The notes under the pieces are model-generated. The model worked only from the letters and a program-made list of their open reading frames with translations. It was not told the DNA's origin and did not search any database. A stretch of DNA of 64,000 nucleotides. Source: Chromobotia macracanthus. Lineage: Eukaryota > Chordata > Actinopteri > Cypriniformes > Botiidae. Below, piece after piece: positions 13,601-25,700 of the stretch. The stretch's first letter is position 1. Every line of letters begins with the position of its first letter. The stretch spans positions 6,545,001-6,609,000 of the forward strand of contig JAZGTH010000065.1 of NCBI GenBank assembly GCA_036877525.1, written 5' to 3'. A program made the position numbers and the translations under genes.

Positions 13601-15990
13601 GGGCATAAATTTCAGTTGAGTCGGACAATAAACAAAATTTCTCAAGAACAATTTATGAAGGGGACAAAAATAACACAGCAAAAAATGTACTTGTACTTAG
13701 ATATTTAACTGTAGCAAGCCTCTTCCACTTCTCTCCAATCTCTGCCACTTTACATCATACTGAGCAAACCCAACACAACAGTACAATCACAATATAAGCC
13801 TAATAACAGTTCACACATAGGATTATCACCATGTTGGTTGTAGTGGGGTGACTTACTATCCAACATGCTACAGTATTAAACAAGCTACCAAACAAGTTAG
13901 GTAACATTATAATCTCTAACACAGTGGACCCGTGGAAAAATACATTTTTTGTCATGACTAATTTATTAATGAGTAGGCATCATCTGTATTAAAGAGAAAA
14001 TAATCACAATCTGATGTTTAAAGTGAACAAAACGTCTTAGACAGACTACTTACTGGAGTTTCACAACTACTGCACAACTTTTGTGTGTAGGCAGTGGAGA
14101 AAACCACTGTGAGGCAAGGGAGGGGGAGTCAAAATGTTTCTAATCTCAAAACATATCTTCCATTTGCATTTGTATTGTTTTTCTATCAAAATTATGAGTA
14201 CAGTACATCTGGCTATGAGTACAGTAATGTACCAGTGCTGAAATACTATAAAATAAGTAGACAGGAGCTCAGCAGTTTCCTCAAGAATAACAATTAAGAA
14301 CAAGAAAGGACAACTTAAAAGTGGTCTGTTGTTTACAAGTTTAGGGGTCTGCATGATTTTCTGTGAAAGCTGTCCTCCAAATGCCCAAAATCTGCAACTA
14401 ACGCTGACTTCACAAGACTGCAGATTGTGGTAAAGTTAATGATTAGGGTCATGCAGTGTAATCCAGACTTTAGTAGGATAGACAGGTAAGATTCATTAGA
14501 GGTTTGGGCAAGACAGATTTGAATAAAGTAGGATCAGACACAGTCTACTATTAAAGGTAAGGTCAGACACAGCTTTGGTAAATGAGAGTACTTAATCATC
14601 TTAAACAGCAAGAGTTTCAGTTTCAGTTTAAACTGAAGCATATTGTGAACAGTCCAGCATAAGTTATGTATGTTTGGAGTATTATATCAAGATAGCGTAA
14701 GTAAGACAAGACTTCTTTAGTGCGGGCTACTCTAGTGTGGGTGCTTTTGCAATGACACAACATAGGGGGTCAAATTTTAGCACCAAACAACAAATGACAA
14801 CAACAAATTATTATTATTATTATTATTATCATTGCCTGTTGTCAATTTCAGATTTACCCACTACTAAATGTCCTGTAAAATAGTTACGTATTACAACAAA
14901 GCTGTCTGGTTCTTTCATCCTTCCTTGGAACTCAATAGGAGATTTTCACAGTAAATATCACTGACAGCCTTAGCCACTATTCTCTTTGATTGTACGGATA
15001 AAAGAACAGCAACAATGTTCTTAAAAATTTGTCTTCTTGTGTACAACAGAAGAAAGAAGTGTGTTTACCATTTTATAATTCATTTTTACATTTCCCCAAA
15101 CAAATTCAAATTACTGGGAAACAGGAAAACTACCATAACATTACATTCTCTAAAATCAATTTTGCATTCAGTAAATGTAAGGTCTGGGAATCAAACAGGG
15201 TGGCAGAACTACAATTTTTCTTTGATTGCACAACCATACAACAAGCATCACATGTAAGTGTTTTTCATCTTACTACTAATATTCTACAGTACTGGACCAA
15301 CCTAAGGTTAAACGTCTAAAGGACAAAATAGTGACGGGTGAACTCTCCAGTTGATGTAGTTCTTAAGACCCTCAGGTTACTACACCAGGGGCCTCTTTAC
15401 AATTTTGCATAGAAACTGTCCTGCACTTAATCTAAGTTCATAAATGTGCAAATGTGTGATTCAGACAAAATTAATGTAGAAATAAAAAACAGTGTGCACA
15501 CTTCTTCTATTTACCTAATCCCACAATCTTGAGCAATCCATATATTCTGAACTAAATTCATTCTTTTAAATAGCATTTTTCTTGGAATGTTTTTATTGTC
15601 CTCGGTACATATAGCTTTATATAGTTTCAGCTACAGACTTGAAACTACAAACTTAAAACCATCTGCAAACTGACTGCCAACTCGACAGTCAGATGTGTAA
15701 AATGAAAGGAATGAGGAAAAATCTCACATGGGAATCTTTGTTATCTGAGATGGTTCGATGTGTGTCTCTCTGTTCCTCATTCATTTCACAAAGAAAACAT
15801 TTCTTTGTTTTTTGTTATTTTAAACCCTGCAGAAGCGATTGCTATCCACGGACCAAGAATGTGTTACTCATCATCACCTAGTCCTTTCCAGTATTTCCAG
15901 GATTTCCAGTATCTGTCATTTGATATTTTTGACCAAGTTTCCCAGGGCAAATTACTCTTTTATCTCATGAAAAATCCTAATGTACAGGTA
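10660..15990. other. Non-coding stretch between PTPRN2 and the orphan gene, part 2
   Basis: No exon is supported on either strand. It contains a pyrimidine-rich zone at 11340-11800, tandem CCTAGCAAC motifs at 11902-11924 and an (ATT)n run near 14810-14830. The open frames at 14067-14354, 15029-15319 and 15760-16032 have low-complexity or random-looking translations. Confidence 0.7.
11902..11924 (+). promoter_or_regulatory. Tandem RFX half-site-like motifs
   Basis: CCTAGCAAC occurs at 11902-11910 and again at 11916-11924, as part of a 14-bp tandem unit. CCTAGCAAC is the right half of an RFX X-box. A degenerate X-box-like GTTTCCACAGCAAC lies about 210 bp upstream. Motif evidence only. Confidence 0.3.
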
Positions 15991-15999
15991 TACGTTTTT

Positions 16000-16500
16000 G
16001 GTAATACTTTGCAAAAAGGTTGTATTTGCTAACATAAATAAAGCAACATGAACATTTAGTAACATTTTCAACATAATCTTTGTTAATGTTAGGTAATGCC
16101 AATACAATTGTTCATGTTAGTTCATTGTACATTATCTAATATTAACAGTTACAATGTCTGATGCTATTAAAAATGTTTAATTCAGTTCAATTTTATTTAT
16201 ATAGTGCTTTTCACAATGTTGCATTGTTTTAAACTTTACATATAATGAAAATAAAAAACAGAAAAATTATAAAACGTACAACACAAACTACATGGTATTA
16301 TTGCAAATTATTGTTTTATTGTTCATTATAAGATGTATATAAGTAAAACTACTCATATGTATTAGTATTAATAAATGCTGAAATTAACAAGATTATTAAA
16401 TGCTGTAGAAGTATTGTTCATTGTTAGGTCATGTTGGCTTATGTTAACAAATATGCATTAACTAATGTTAACAAATATGACCTTATTGTAAACTGTTACC
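16000..16500. mobile_element. Non-autonomous hAT-like DNA transposon with a nested repeat
   Basis: The left end is GGTAATACTTTGCAAAAAGG. The right end, reversed, is GGTAACAGTTTACAATAAGG. The inverted match continues for about 36 bp through TATTTG(C/T)TAACAT. The flanks ACGTTTTT and AGGTTTTA agree at 6 of 8 positions, as expected for an old 8-bp hAT target duplication. The interior repeats TTAATGTTA and AACATGAACA words typical of this fish repeat and has no coding capacity. A second repeat is inserted at 16177-16240. Confidence 0.7.
16177..16240 (+). repeat. Nested dispersed teleost repeat
   Basis: The block begins TTTAATTCAGTTCAATTTTA and continues through TTTATATAGTGCTTTTCAC. This string is widely dispersed in fish genomes. 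It interrupts the hAT-like element, so it arrived later. Confidence 0.5.
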
Positions 16501-16854
16501 AGGTTTTATGTTAATGAGACAGATACTAACAAAAATGACTTTAACAAGATTGACACCATTATATTATTTAATCACACTCGCTCTATATGTTTGTAAAGTG
16601 CAAGTGTAAATAAAAGACATTGCACACACCAAGAATGACATTGTTTTTTTTCTTCTATACATGACTTGTAGCAGGGTGTAACAGTGTTGGGTAATACCAG
16701 AGCATAATATCTGTTACTTTTACTGTCCTTGGGTTGTGTTTATATTCTGTAGTCCTAGAATCTTTAAATAAATCGTTGAATGAAGATTCTTTAAAAGAAA
16801 CTAGTCCAGGTGTATAAAAGACACAAAGATGTAAACCACTTTCATTAGATACAT

Positions 16855-17140
16855 TTTAATAAATTGTACAACAGTATAAAAATCCATTCTTGTCTTTATA
16901 TTAGTAAAAAAAATTAAAATTTACACACAGACATTACTATGTTTGATATGTTAACATGATTATTAAAGTTTTCATGAAAATGTTGTTAAAAGATTATCAT
17001 TTGTATTTAGCAAGCTAGTCATTAATTATAGTAAAAATGTTGAAAATCAATTCTAGATTTGTTAAAATACAGTGAAAGTCAGCACAGATGACCAGGATTT
17101 ATCATAATTGTCAGCTTATTGTGATATACTTAGATTTTTA
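16855..17140 (-). other. Probable 3' UTR of the orphan secreted gene
   Basis: Follows the TAG stop at 17141-17143. No AATAAA was found on the minus strand here. The common variant ATTAAA lies at 16855-16860, about 285 nt past the stop. Confidence 0.4.
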
Positions 17141-18553
17141 CTATCCCCCCCAGGGCATAGTTTCTGCCAACACATTGTCATATCCCTTATCCACCAGGAA
17201 GCGTATCTGGACTCCAGGTGCAATGCTCATTGCAGACTTGAACTGATAAATGTCATAATCATCACCTCCTCTGCCGTCTTCCATTTTCTCAAAGGATACA
17301 ACATATCTGAATTCCTTGTATTTGTTGTTTGCAGCTTGTTTACTACTGTAAAACCCCACCCATGAGTAGTAGAAGACGTTTTTCCAGGTACTGAAGGTCG
17401 TCTTGATATAGAGTCGAGCACAAGCCCATCCATCTTTTGTATAGAGCTGTAGACCAGCATCATATCCCATTAAACTGGTGGGAATCACTCTGTTGGCTTC
17501 ATCAAATACTGGCCCATAAAGAATGATTGTATCACACAAATTACACAGCTTTAACAGGAGTTGGGGTTGAAGACCAGGATTCAGGGCAACTGAAGTATCT
17601 AAAAAGCTGGAACGTTTCCTTACTGTTTCCTTATGGCATCCTTGATCTGTACATTTACATTGGTTGGCATTGCAAACTGCAACTTGTATGGAGTAACCTT
17701 CTTTAACTGGTATGTTTTCCCAAATAAGTTTTGCAAATCCTTTTGTTGTTGTTCTCACATCTAGTTTCATTTTCTCAAACTCATTATACTGATGCAGTTC
17801 ATAAGATGATTTGCTTCCACTGAAAGTGGATGTACTGTAATGTGATACAAAGTTCCTGTATCTCTGGTTGACATTATAATTGGCTAATGCAAGAAAAGCA
17901 GCAAGACCTGGCTCTTCAAAAAGGTCTAATGAATTACTAAATGTGGATCTCAGATCATCATTGATTTCTATGTTAGATGTGACAGACAATGTATGAAACA
18001 GATAATTATTAAAGGCAATTTGGGGGATGTTATTTGGGCGTCTGATCTGCTGTATAAGTTCAGGATCAATCTCAAATGTGTTATCAGAGTCAAAGCTGTT
18101 CTGTCTATAAGTGTGTGATGTGATAAAGATCCTGTTTATCCTGGTTGGATTGTCAGGCCTGACATTCACTATAAGTCTGTCCATGTTGTGTTCAGGGTAG
18201 CCTGAGTTGAAATAATCCATTGCCACAAAAAGGGGCAACTCACTGGCTCTATTCGCGTTTAAATTACCAACAGAGTACAAATAGGGCAACTGGGGGACTA
18301 TTTGTTCCAAATTCCTAAACCGATGGAACCCAAAGTCACATCTACGTGGTTCAAAATTAACCTGAAAAACATTGTTTTGATCAGGTGAAGTTATTCTTTG
18401 TGCTAACCAGAACAGCAGCATGAGTCCATGACGTGGAAAATCCTTTGCATAGGGAACATTTCTTAAGTCACTGAAATTGTTCAGTCTTTTCAGAGCAGAT
18501 GTGCTGGCCAAGAGCAGACAGATGAAAAGGATACAAAGTCTCATGTGCATCAT
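17141..18553 (-). CDS. Unnamed teleost secreted protein, 470 aa, coding region in a single exon
   Basis: The function is not known to me. It resembles a family of fish secreted proteins that I remember only as uncharacterised. An acceptor (TTTCATTTGCAG) ends at 18581, so upstream ATGs in the same frame are intronic. The first ATG of the exon, at 18553, starts a clear signal peptide (residues 1-20, hydrophobic LCILFICLLL core, ASTSA cleavage region). The mature chain has eight cysteines: C72; a CX4CXCX4C cluster at 294-306; a CX2C pair at 337-340; and C378. A basic RKRSS at 312-316 could be a convertase site, and NFS near the mature N-terminus could be glycosylated. Motifs such as GYDAGLQLYTKDG and SWVGFYSS sit in a C-terminal domain ending MPWGG. 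No membrane segment follows the signal, so extracellular release is inferred. The frame is intact, unlike a processed pseudogene. Confidence 0.9.
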   Translation of the reverse strand: MMHMRLCILFICLLLASTSALKRLNNFSDLRNVPYAKDFPRHGLMLLFWLAQRITSPDQNNVFQVNFEPRRCDFGFHRFRNLEQIVPQLPYLYSVGNLNANRASELPLFVAMDYFNSGYPEHNMDRLIVNVRPDNPTRINRIFITSHTYRQNSFDSDNTFEIDPELIQQIRRPNNIPQIAFNNYLFHTLSVTSNIEINDDLRSTFSNSLDLFEEPGLAAFLALANYNVNQRYRNFVSHYSTSTFSGSKSSYELHQYNEFEKMKLDVRTTTKGFAKLIWENIPVKEGYSIQVAVCNANQCKCTDQGCHKETVRKRSSFLDTSVALNPGLQPQLLLKLCNLCDTIILYGPVFDEANRVIPTSLMGYDAGLQLYTKDGWACARLYIKTTFSTWKNVFYYSWVGFYSSKQAANNKYKEFRYVVSFEKMEDGRGGDDYDIYQFKSAMSIAPGVQIRFLVDKGYDNVLAETMPWGG

Positions 18554-18580
18554 AGTCAAACCTTTACACAAAACAAAATG
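18554..18580 (-). other. 5' UTR portion of the orphan gene's coding exon
   Basis: Lies between the splice acceptor (exon begins at 18580) and the ATG at 18553. It contains no upstream ATG. Confidence 0.75.
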
Positions 18581-19122
18581 CTGCAAATGAAACATACTGT
18601 ACATTAGAGTCATCATGACATTTTAAAGAAGTTGGCAATTTTGAGTTGTTATTAAAAAAGATCCTTTTTGACATGGGGCTCAATTAATCTTTACTTGAAC
18701 AAAAAAATACATTTTAATTAACTTTGTCTTAGTTGTATCATTAAAAAAATAAAGCATAAAATAAAATAAAGCAGGCCATGCTGTTTTCATGTTATGTCAG
18801 AACTTTTGGAATGTCTCTCATCCAATCAGATTCAAGGACCAGAATTAATTGTTGTATAATATTGTATTGTATTTTTAAGTTAACATTGTTTCTGTTTAAA
18901 ATGATTGTAGTTCATAACTATTTTAATCTAAACACACTCTCTATCCAATTCACTCTTTCTTAAGCATACACGTTTTACTTTTCAGTATTACATGAATATT
19001 ACAGTATTAAGGGGACATCTGACATTTAAATACATTTTGCCAAAAACAATACAACAATTTACTCAATTTACGTTCTTTCACTTATTTACTTGCAATTGAA
19101 TTTTAATTTCACATAGTCTTAC

Positions 19123-19195
19123 CTCAGAAAGAGGGTCTTTAAGTTGTGACCGTCTTCATATTACATCTGTTTATATACTGGGCTGGTTATGTAAC
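19123..19195 (-). promoter_or_regulatory. TATA promoter and non-coding first exon of the orphan gene
   Basis: On the minus strand a TATATAA box lies at 19171-19177. It is followed after about 30 bp by a short exon ending CTTTCTGAG at 19123, with a good donor GTAAGA. Splicing to the acceptor at 18581 removes an intron of about 540 bp. Just upstream of the TATA box, TTATGTAAC at 19187-19195 matches the PAR-bZIP/NFIL3 D-box (TTAYGTAA). The exact start site is inferred from TATA spacing. Confidence 0.6.
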
Positions 19196-19460
19196 TACAA
19201 ATAATCTGAGGAATGTAAATTAGTGTAAAAAATGTGGTGCATTTTCTGTCTAGAGTTCTTCCTGATGTTTGGATTTGTAGGTATAGTTTGAAATTGTAAA
19301 ACTTTGAAGAATGTTTAGGTTGGCATTCCTGGAATTGTTGCCTGGAGAACCAGCCACCCTCCTTAAAATGCTTGGCATAATTCTGTATATTAACTGCATT
19401 AAAAGCACAGGCTTATTTTACAAAACAAATATATACTGTTTAAAATTAAAGGTACAGCAA

Positions 19461-19554
19461 GTGATTTCTTAGAAACAATGTCTAAAATCACCACCCAAAC
19501 AAACAATTTTGTGAATATTTGCTAAATGTCTGTCCTGTGTGGTTGGTTAATAGT
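19461..19554 (+). repeat. Direct repeat, copy 1
   Basis: A 30-bp block starting GTGATTTCTTAGAAACAATG is identical in copy 2 at 20436-20465. A second matching block (TTTGCTAAATGTCTGTCCTG) continues through GGTTGGTTAATAGT. Copy 1 has an extra 27 bp between the blocks. Confidence 0.75.
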
Positions 19555-20435
19555 CATTTATAATTATTGTATTATTGCAGTCACAACAGGAACCTGTATT
19601 GATTAAATGTAGAAATTGAATTTTAATTAAATTTTCACTTTTATGGGAGACCGCCAACTGTGAGCAGAATATGTCAGGCAGCATGGCCACTGTTTTCCAA
19701 AACTCTACGATTAAATAAGAGCAGTATTTGTTTATTGGAATACCCAAATCAAAGTTCTTAATAATCTGATGATTTTCATTGATAACCATCATTTATATGT
19801 CTAATGTCAGACAACATCACATTACAGACTGCACTGACAAACATCTCCACCTAGTGTTAGTTCATGCACAACGCTCTCTAATACAGCCTTGATTTACCAC
19901 TGCTGTTGCAAAACCACAGTTAGTAATGTCAACAGTATCAAGCTTAAAATAGACAATGTGGAATGTTTCATCATGTATCAAATGTTTTTGACCTCTTTTC
20001 TATACATTATGCTCTTTACAGCATTACTAGCACTCTCAGATTGAAAAAACCTGAATCCCTTAACTTTTATCTGGCACTGTTTATGCAATTTACCACTGAA
20101 AACAGAATCAGAGGTCGTAGTTATGAAAAACACTGTAACAGCGGAATAGAATAGATTTGGAATTCAATTCCACATGAATTGCACATTTCACTTTAGGATG
20201 GATACCACTGACATTTCCCTCTTTCAATTCTTGAATTTGGAGCATTGTTTTACACTAGATAATATAATAATATAAATCTCAAACATAAATCTCAAACAAA
20301 GGACTTGAGGGAAGGTGAGTCACCAATACAACCGCTGCTGTGCCACAGTATCGACATAAACCCTGTGAGACTTCAGTCAAGTAAACAGGACCAAAACTAC
20401 TCTACAGGTCAATTGTACATACTTGTAAATGACAT

Positions 20436-20502
20436 GTGATTTCTTAGAAACAATGTCTAAAATCATTTGCTAGATGCCTCTCCTGTGTTGTTGGTTAATA
20501 GT
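20436..20502 (+). repeat. Direct repeat, copy 2
   Basis: Partner of 19461-19554, about 975 bp away and in the same orientation. The second block differs at a few positions (TTTGCTAGATGCCTCTCCTG). Confidence 0.75.
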
Positions 20503-21421
20503 GAAAATTGAAAAATTGAAATAATCATTTTAATTATTTTAAGCTTTATTGGCACACTTTAAAAATTGGCAAATACAATCAGACGTACACATACTTGCCA
20601 ATCACAGAAATGATGTAGCGTTTATGCCAATACTGGAAAATAAAAGCACAGCTGTAAGAAAACCAAGCCATTTTCTAGCAATGTTAAAGCGATATGTGTT
20701 CTAAATAAAAATATATTTATTAGTTATTATTGTACAGAGTGAACAAATACAGCTCACACCACTATCAAATAACAGCATATGTATCAACAGAAAATACACA
20801 TTCATACAGCACCAGCAAAAACTGACAGTAACACATCAGAGTGGAAACATTTGAATGATATGTATCAGTATAAATGTATCCGTGTAGTTCTCCAACTCTT
20901 CAGTTTTCTTCACCTAATTAGTTTCCAGCTTCTTTTAAATATATGAATGGTGATTTAGTGTAGATCTTGGTGTCTGTTTCATACAGAAAAAGCATATATG
21001 TGGTAGCTGGAGTAAAACTGAAGCTATGTTCCCTGTTCTAAAGGGACATGTCATATTCTCTAAAATATTGATACAGTGCTTAAGACTGGATCAAAAGACA
21101 CTGGAGAAAACGTGTTCTTTCACATTGGTGAATAAATAATTCAGAAATCCTTTTCCTCATTTTTTTCCCTTGTGCTTCTCACTTTCCTGTCTCAGCCAAC
21201 AAACCTTTTTGTCTTGTCATCATTCTTTCTTCTGCACTGTCTTATTTGTCACGTCCATGTTTACACATTCAAGCACCCTTTACATATCATGTCAATATTT
21301 ATTGTGTGTTCTATTATTTAGTACAAAATGCAAAATGCACTAAAATACACCACACGTATAGCAAAACATACTTTAAAGTGCCTCACTTAAATATTAATAA
21401 TCAATCGATTTTCTTCATGAA

Positions 21422-21443
21422 ATATATATATATATATATATAT
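21422..21443. repeat. (AT)n microsatellite
   Basis: Eleven AT units in the spacer 3' of DNAJB6. Confidence 0.9.
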
Positions 21444-22080
21444 TCAGTTAAATGTTTGTCAAAATGCTTTAAAACTATGAATAAAATAAGTGTTAGTGCA
21501 GTTGCTTTTATATATATTTGGGTAATGAAAAATCATCTGATATGCATGACGAAAGCTATACATATTGAAGACTAAAGACTCCAACAGACATTTTAATCAT
21601 GAGTTAATGGAATAAATTGTTGCGTTATTCTGACACGCTAATATTGTCAGTTGAGCTGTTTTTTTCAGTTAAGAGGTGTAAACTCGGGCATCCAGGTATT
21701 CTGCTTGTATGTTGCCAATTATACTATATATTACATATCAACAATTATAGAGAACTGTAATTTTAAAGAATGCATTGTACAACAAATCAGGAAATAGTTG
21801 CTACAGGATGACACAGCATAAAGTACATTAAAGATGAATTGTGCTATGCTAACTCTGTATCTTTGTAACTCTTATAGTGAGCCACGATGTAACTTTGTAA
21901 CTTGTTTGATGTGGAGTTGGGAACATAAAGCAGAATGTTGTGGGAAAAATGTGTGTGTATGTGTGCCATTTAAAAATAAAAACATGAGAATGTGTTAAAA
22001 TGCGTCACAGATATGTCTTCATATCCCTTCAGTGTTTTGAAATTGAACAGCAAGTATAACACAATATGATGGCAAAACTA

Positions 22081-22796
22081 TCAGAACCAAACCCCAATTC
22101 GAGGAGCCAGTCTTGGCATCCGTTTCTTTTTGGTATCTGCCTCTTTCAGCACAAGTTTCTTTCTTCTGGTGTCAAAAAAGCCTATGAAAAGGAAAGTGAC
22201 TTAATACAAGGCTAACTGAATATGACTTGTAAACACATTATTTCATGACCCTTGACTTTCATTATTAACTCAACAAAACTACAATAACTATCATACTATC
22301 ATATCCAAGAAATAACTACACATACTTCTGGTGTTGTCTAATAGACTGTCTCATGCCCAAAGACAAGAGTCACTTTAAATAAACAACTCCACTGAGGCAT
22401 GTTTGTCGAGGCTCTCTATGAACATTTTCTCTAGGTAGGGCTGAGTGTAAAAGTCAAAAGCAAGTTGTATTGGCAACATAAAGTTGCCTGTTCATAAGGC
22501 AGATGCCACCACAGCATTCAGCTTTCAATATCTGACTTTCCATAATTCACTGAAGTAAGCTTGATAAGTAATACTGTATGTCTTCATTAAAATTCTCTTC
22601 TGATCCTGGCCTCTATATGGGCACAGCGCCTAACTAGGATACACACCTTTGGCAAATCCCAGATTCTCCAGGGCTGTCTCTTTATCCTCCTCCACAGGGT
22701 TCTGTGGCACATTTCTGAGGTAACGGTTGTGTGGGGCAGGGGCAGAGATGGCAGATTGTCTGTGGCCTTCCTCTAATGCTTTGTCATCAGGAATGC
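22081..22796 (-). CDS. dnajb6: DNAJB6 long-form terminal exons (nuclear tail)
   Basis: Exon 22647-22796 has acceptor TATACACAG and donor GTGTGT. It encodes [20 protein letters not shown] and then [16 protein letters not shown]. Its start parallels the human long tail (GVADDDALAEE). Exon 22081-22181 has acceptor TTTTCATAG and encodes [20 protein letters not shown] before ending RIGVWF-stop. The RRKK and KKKR clusters form a likely nuclear localisation signal, as in the human long isoform. Exon sizes (150 and 101 bp) keep the frame set by the 28186 donor. The tail is much less conserved than the core, so the last exon rests on frame, splice sites and basic composition. Confidence 0.85.
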
Positions 22797-25700
22797 CTGT
22801 GTATAGGGCCGGGTACATCTCAGATGAATATGTATCTAATGCACATTTGTACATATTTAGAATGCACATTTGCACATGCAGTAATGTAGAATAGTGTCTA
22901 CATTATGAATAAGCCAGTTTCTAAGAGCATTTTCATGCACAGTTAGGGTCAGCAACTCTTTGGAACACATTAATTATAGTGCTTGTTTCACATTTATGTA
23001 CATGAATGCCCTACATCTGAATATTGACAGTATCTTTATTATTACAAAAGGAATTATTGCGCTCTTTCTGGTAATGTCTTTTAAGAAAGCATTCTAGTTA
23101 AATCTGGCCATTTTAAATATAATTAAACCTTATTACAAATAGTTAACACCAAAGAAAAATTGTTTCTGAGATCAATAAAGATAAGAATCAATATGTGGTC
23201 TACAAGCAGTTGTAAGAGATGATTAGTAATGCACTAATACAAACAGAAAGAAGCTGCCAGAGAAAGTTTAATGGTCTTTGCACAAATTGGGTCACTCTGG
23301 CCAATTATTTTTATTTAAAATTTCATAAAATTGTATTAAGAGAATCAGTTCCTACAGAGGCTATGACAATATAAAAAATACTACGACACAAAACGATGCA
23401 AAGTCTACTCCATCACAAAAATCTGTGATGATAATACTGAATGCACAGTCAATCATTCAGTCAGCCTTTATGAATTAGGGTAATTGAATGAATTACTGAA
23501 AGTTCCAAATAACTGACAAATGATATGGAACATTGGCAGTATAGAGTAAATAAATTGGGTTTAATGATTTATTCATGTGAATTATCTCCCAGTGCTCACC
23601 TAGAGTCATGAAAGACGCATGAAGTCAATTACTATTCAATTTCTGAATAAAATAATGTGCGTATACCAAAGATGGAAATTTGGAAAGTATTTGGACTAAC
23701 ACTTGCAAAGAGCGAGCTATATCATTGCATGCTCAGAAATAATGGTATTATGTTTTCAACATGACCTTACTCTAGCTGCAAAGAAATATCATGCATTTGT
23801 ATCTTTGTTTTGATAGGGCACAATCTGTATAATCTGTGCAGTTTTTGCAATACATCAGATCTAGCCTTGCAAGTCAGCATTAGGCATGTATACATATCGC
23901 AAGGCATTACCAAAACACATCTTTAAAGTTTATTGTTTTCATTCAGGAAACTTAATTTATTTGGTTTGTGAGCATTATGCTTGGAAAGGTTGTGAGTTGT
24001 AAATTGAATAAATCTGGCATCTGAAAAGAAAATACATAAATATGCAACAAAAAAAAAATGTTTGTTCCTCAAGTAAACACTATAAGTTTATTTTAATTAA
24101 TTTAATTAGTTATTAAAACTAAAAAGAAAATAAAAATAGTTTTGTTGTTTGTTATATTCTTATGTGTTATATTCTTTTAATTCAGCAATTCATAACCACT
24201 TTGTGCCCATTTGAAGGTCTTTGAATTTAATCATTTAATAGTTTTCAGATTCTTTTTAAAGCGATCATAATGTTAGTGACTGTAGTTTTTGTACTGTAAT
24301 GCTGTTTGTCAATGATCAATTTCCTCTTACCTGGTCTCACAGAACATTTCAATCCTCTAGCATACAGCATTATGTCTGACCCACATTATTTTGGTCACAA
24401 ACCACCCAGTTGTACATAAAGAGACAGTTTGAGTAGCAAATAAAGTAACCATGCACAGTTTTGCTTGCGATTTTGGGGGAGGTAAATCTGAAATCAGTGA
24501 TATCACAATAATAGACAGGAGTCAAAAATACTTAAAAATTGCCACAGCAGTCGCCATAAATAGTAAACAGAAATTATGTGTAGACTCTGGTGTAAAGCGG
24601 AAAATGTGTGCTGACTTTATTACAATTTCTGTCAATAAAGCACTGTTAGTAATCAAAGATTCTGACAGTATCATATCAGCTTCTTCTTCCAACTTATAAA
24701 TATCCCAAAAAGTGGCAAACCCATTCAGTTAATAATGTTTATAATAATAATAATATGATGTGAGTTTTATGCAGGGTTTTGACCTAAAATATACTCTTTT
24801 TAATTGCTCCCCATAAACCAAATGGCTTTAAAAAAACACTAAATGGTGTTTTAATTTTAATAAAAAAAAGGCCAAGAGTTTTCTGTGAGGGTTATGTTTG
24901 TGGGGGTAGGGGAAGTCGATTGAAAGTTTGATTAGATCAATATAAAAATTATTACGCTTATGGAGAGTCCCACGTAAACCACATATGCAAGTGTGTGTGT
25001 GACAAATGTAAAGAAAGTTCAAATAGCTTCTAAGACACTCCCTGCACCTCACTGCCCCCGCCTCCCATAATCATTCATTCATATTGCATGTGGAAAGCTT
25101 TCATTATGATTAGTCATGTAAATAGATTGAGATTTCTTTATTCTTTTCACATGTTAATTTACATTTATATTGAATTAGCGTTTGGAACAGAGGCTCAGAA
25201 AAGAGAAAAGAGACGCTGATTATGCGAACAGATTATGGGCACATCTCGTGGCTATTGTGTTGTGTAATTAAAGGGGAGAGAGTAGAAGAAAAGAGACAGA
25301 TGCTGCTTCTCAAACTACCGGACGTTCTTCATCTCCGGAAAGTGTGTGTCTGCTGTGACACCCTCCTCCACCCCCACAAAAAGATGAAAAATAGAATACA
25401 TTTCATAGCCAAACCTTTATCAAATCTCATGTTGTCTGGCTGGCCCTTTAAGGACCCGGGTATGAGCTTGAACATGACCTGAACCAACATTAGGTCCCTA
25501 ACTGAATGTTATTGTACTATAGATCTTCTAAAACCTTTTAAAATTTACTGTAATATCCCAACATATGAAAATGTTATTTTTGTATGGCTTGTGTCCACTA
25601 AGAGAAACATTTCAGCTGCTTGATACAAGGAGGGGGATTTAAGGTTTTCATTGTTTTAAAACATCCTTGCTTTTTGCAGATCAGTATGTTATACGATTAT

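Larger units (their letters stand above)
19200..22080. other. Spacer between the orphan gene promoter and DNAJB6 long-form 3' end
   Basis: AT-rich and without coding exons. It holds a pair of related segments (19461-19554 and 20436-20502) and an (AT)n microsatellite at 21422-21443. The 3' UTR of the DNAJB6 long transcript must run into its right-hand part. A minus-strand AATAAA is present near 21293. Confidence 0.6.

Noticed and set aside
14067..14354. 95-codon minus-strand frame
   Set aside because: Hydrophobic, random-looking translation overlapping another frame on the opposite strand; no supporting signals.
15015..15319. Two overlapping plus-strand frames of 80-96 codons
   Set aside because: Low-complexity translations from AT-rich DNA with no homology I can name.
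18554..18616. Upstream in-frame ATGs that would extend the orphan protein by 21 residues
   Set aside because: A strong acceptor (TTTCATTTGCAG) lies between them and the ATG at 18553, and the signal peptide begins properly only at the later ATG.
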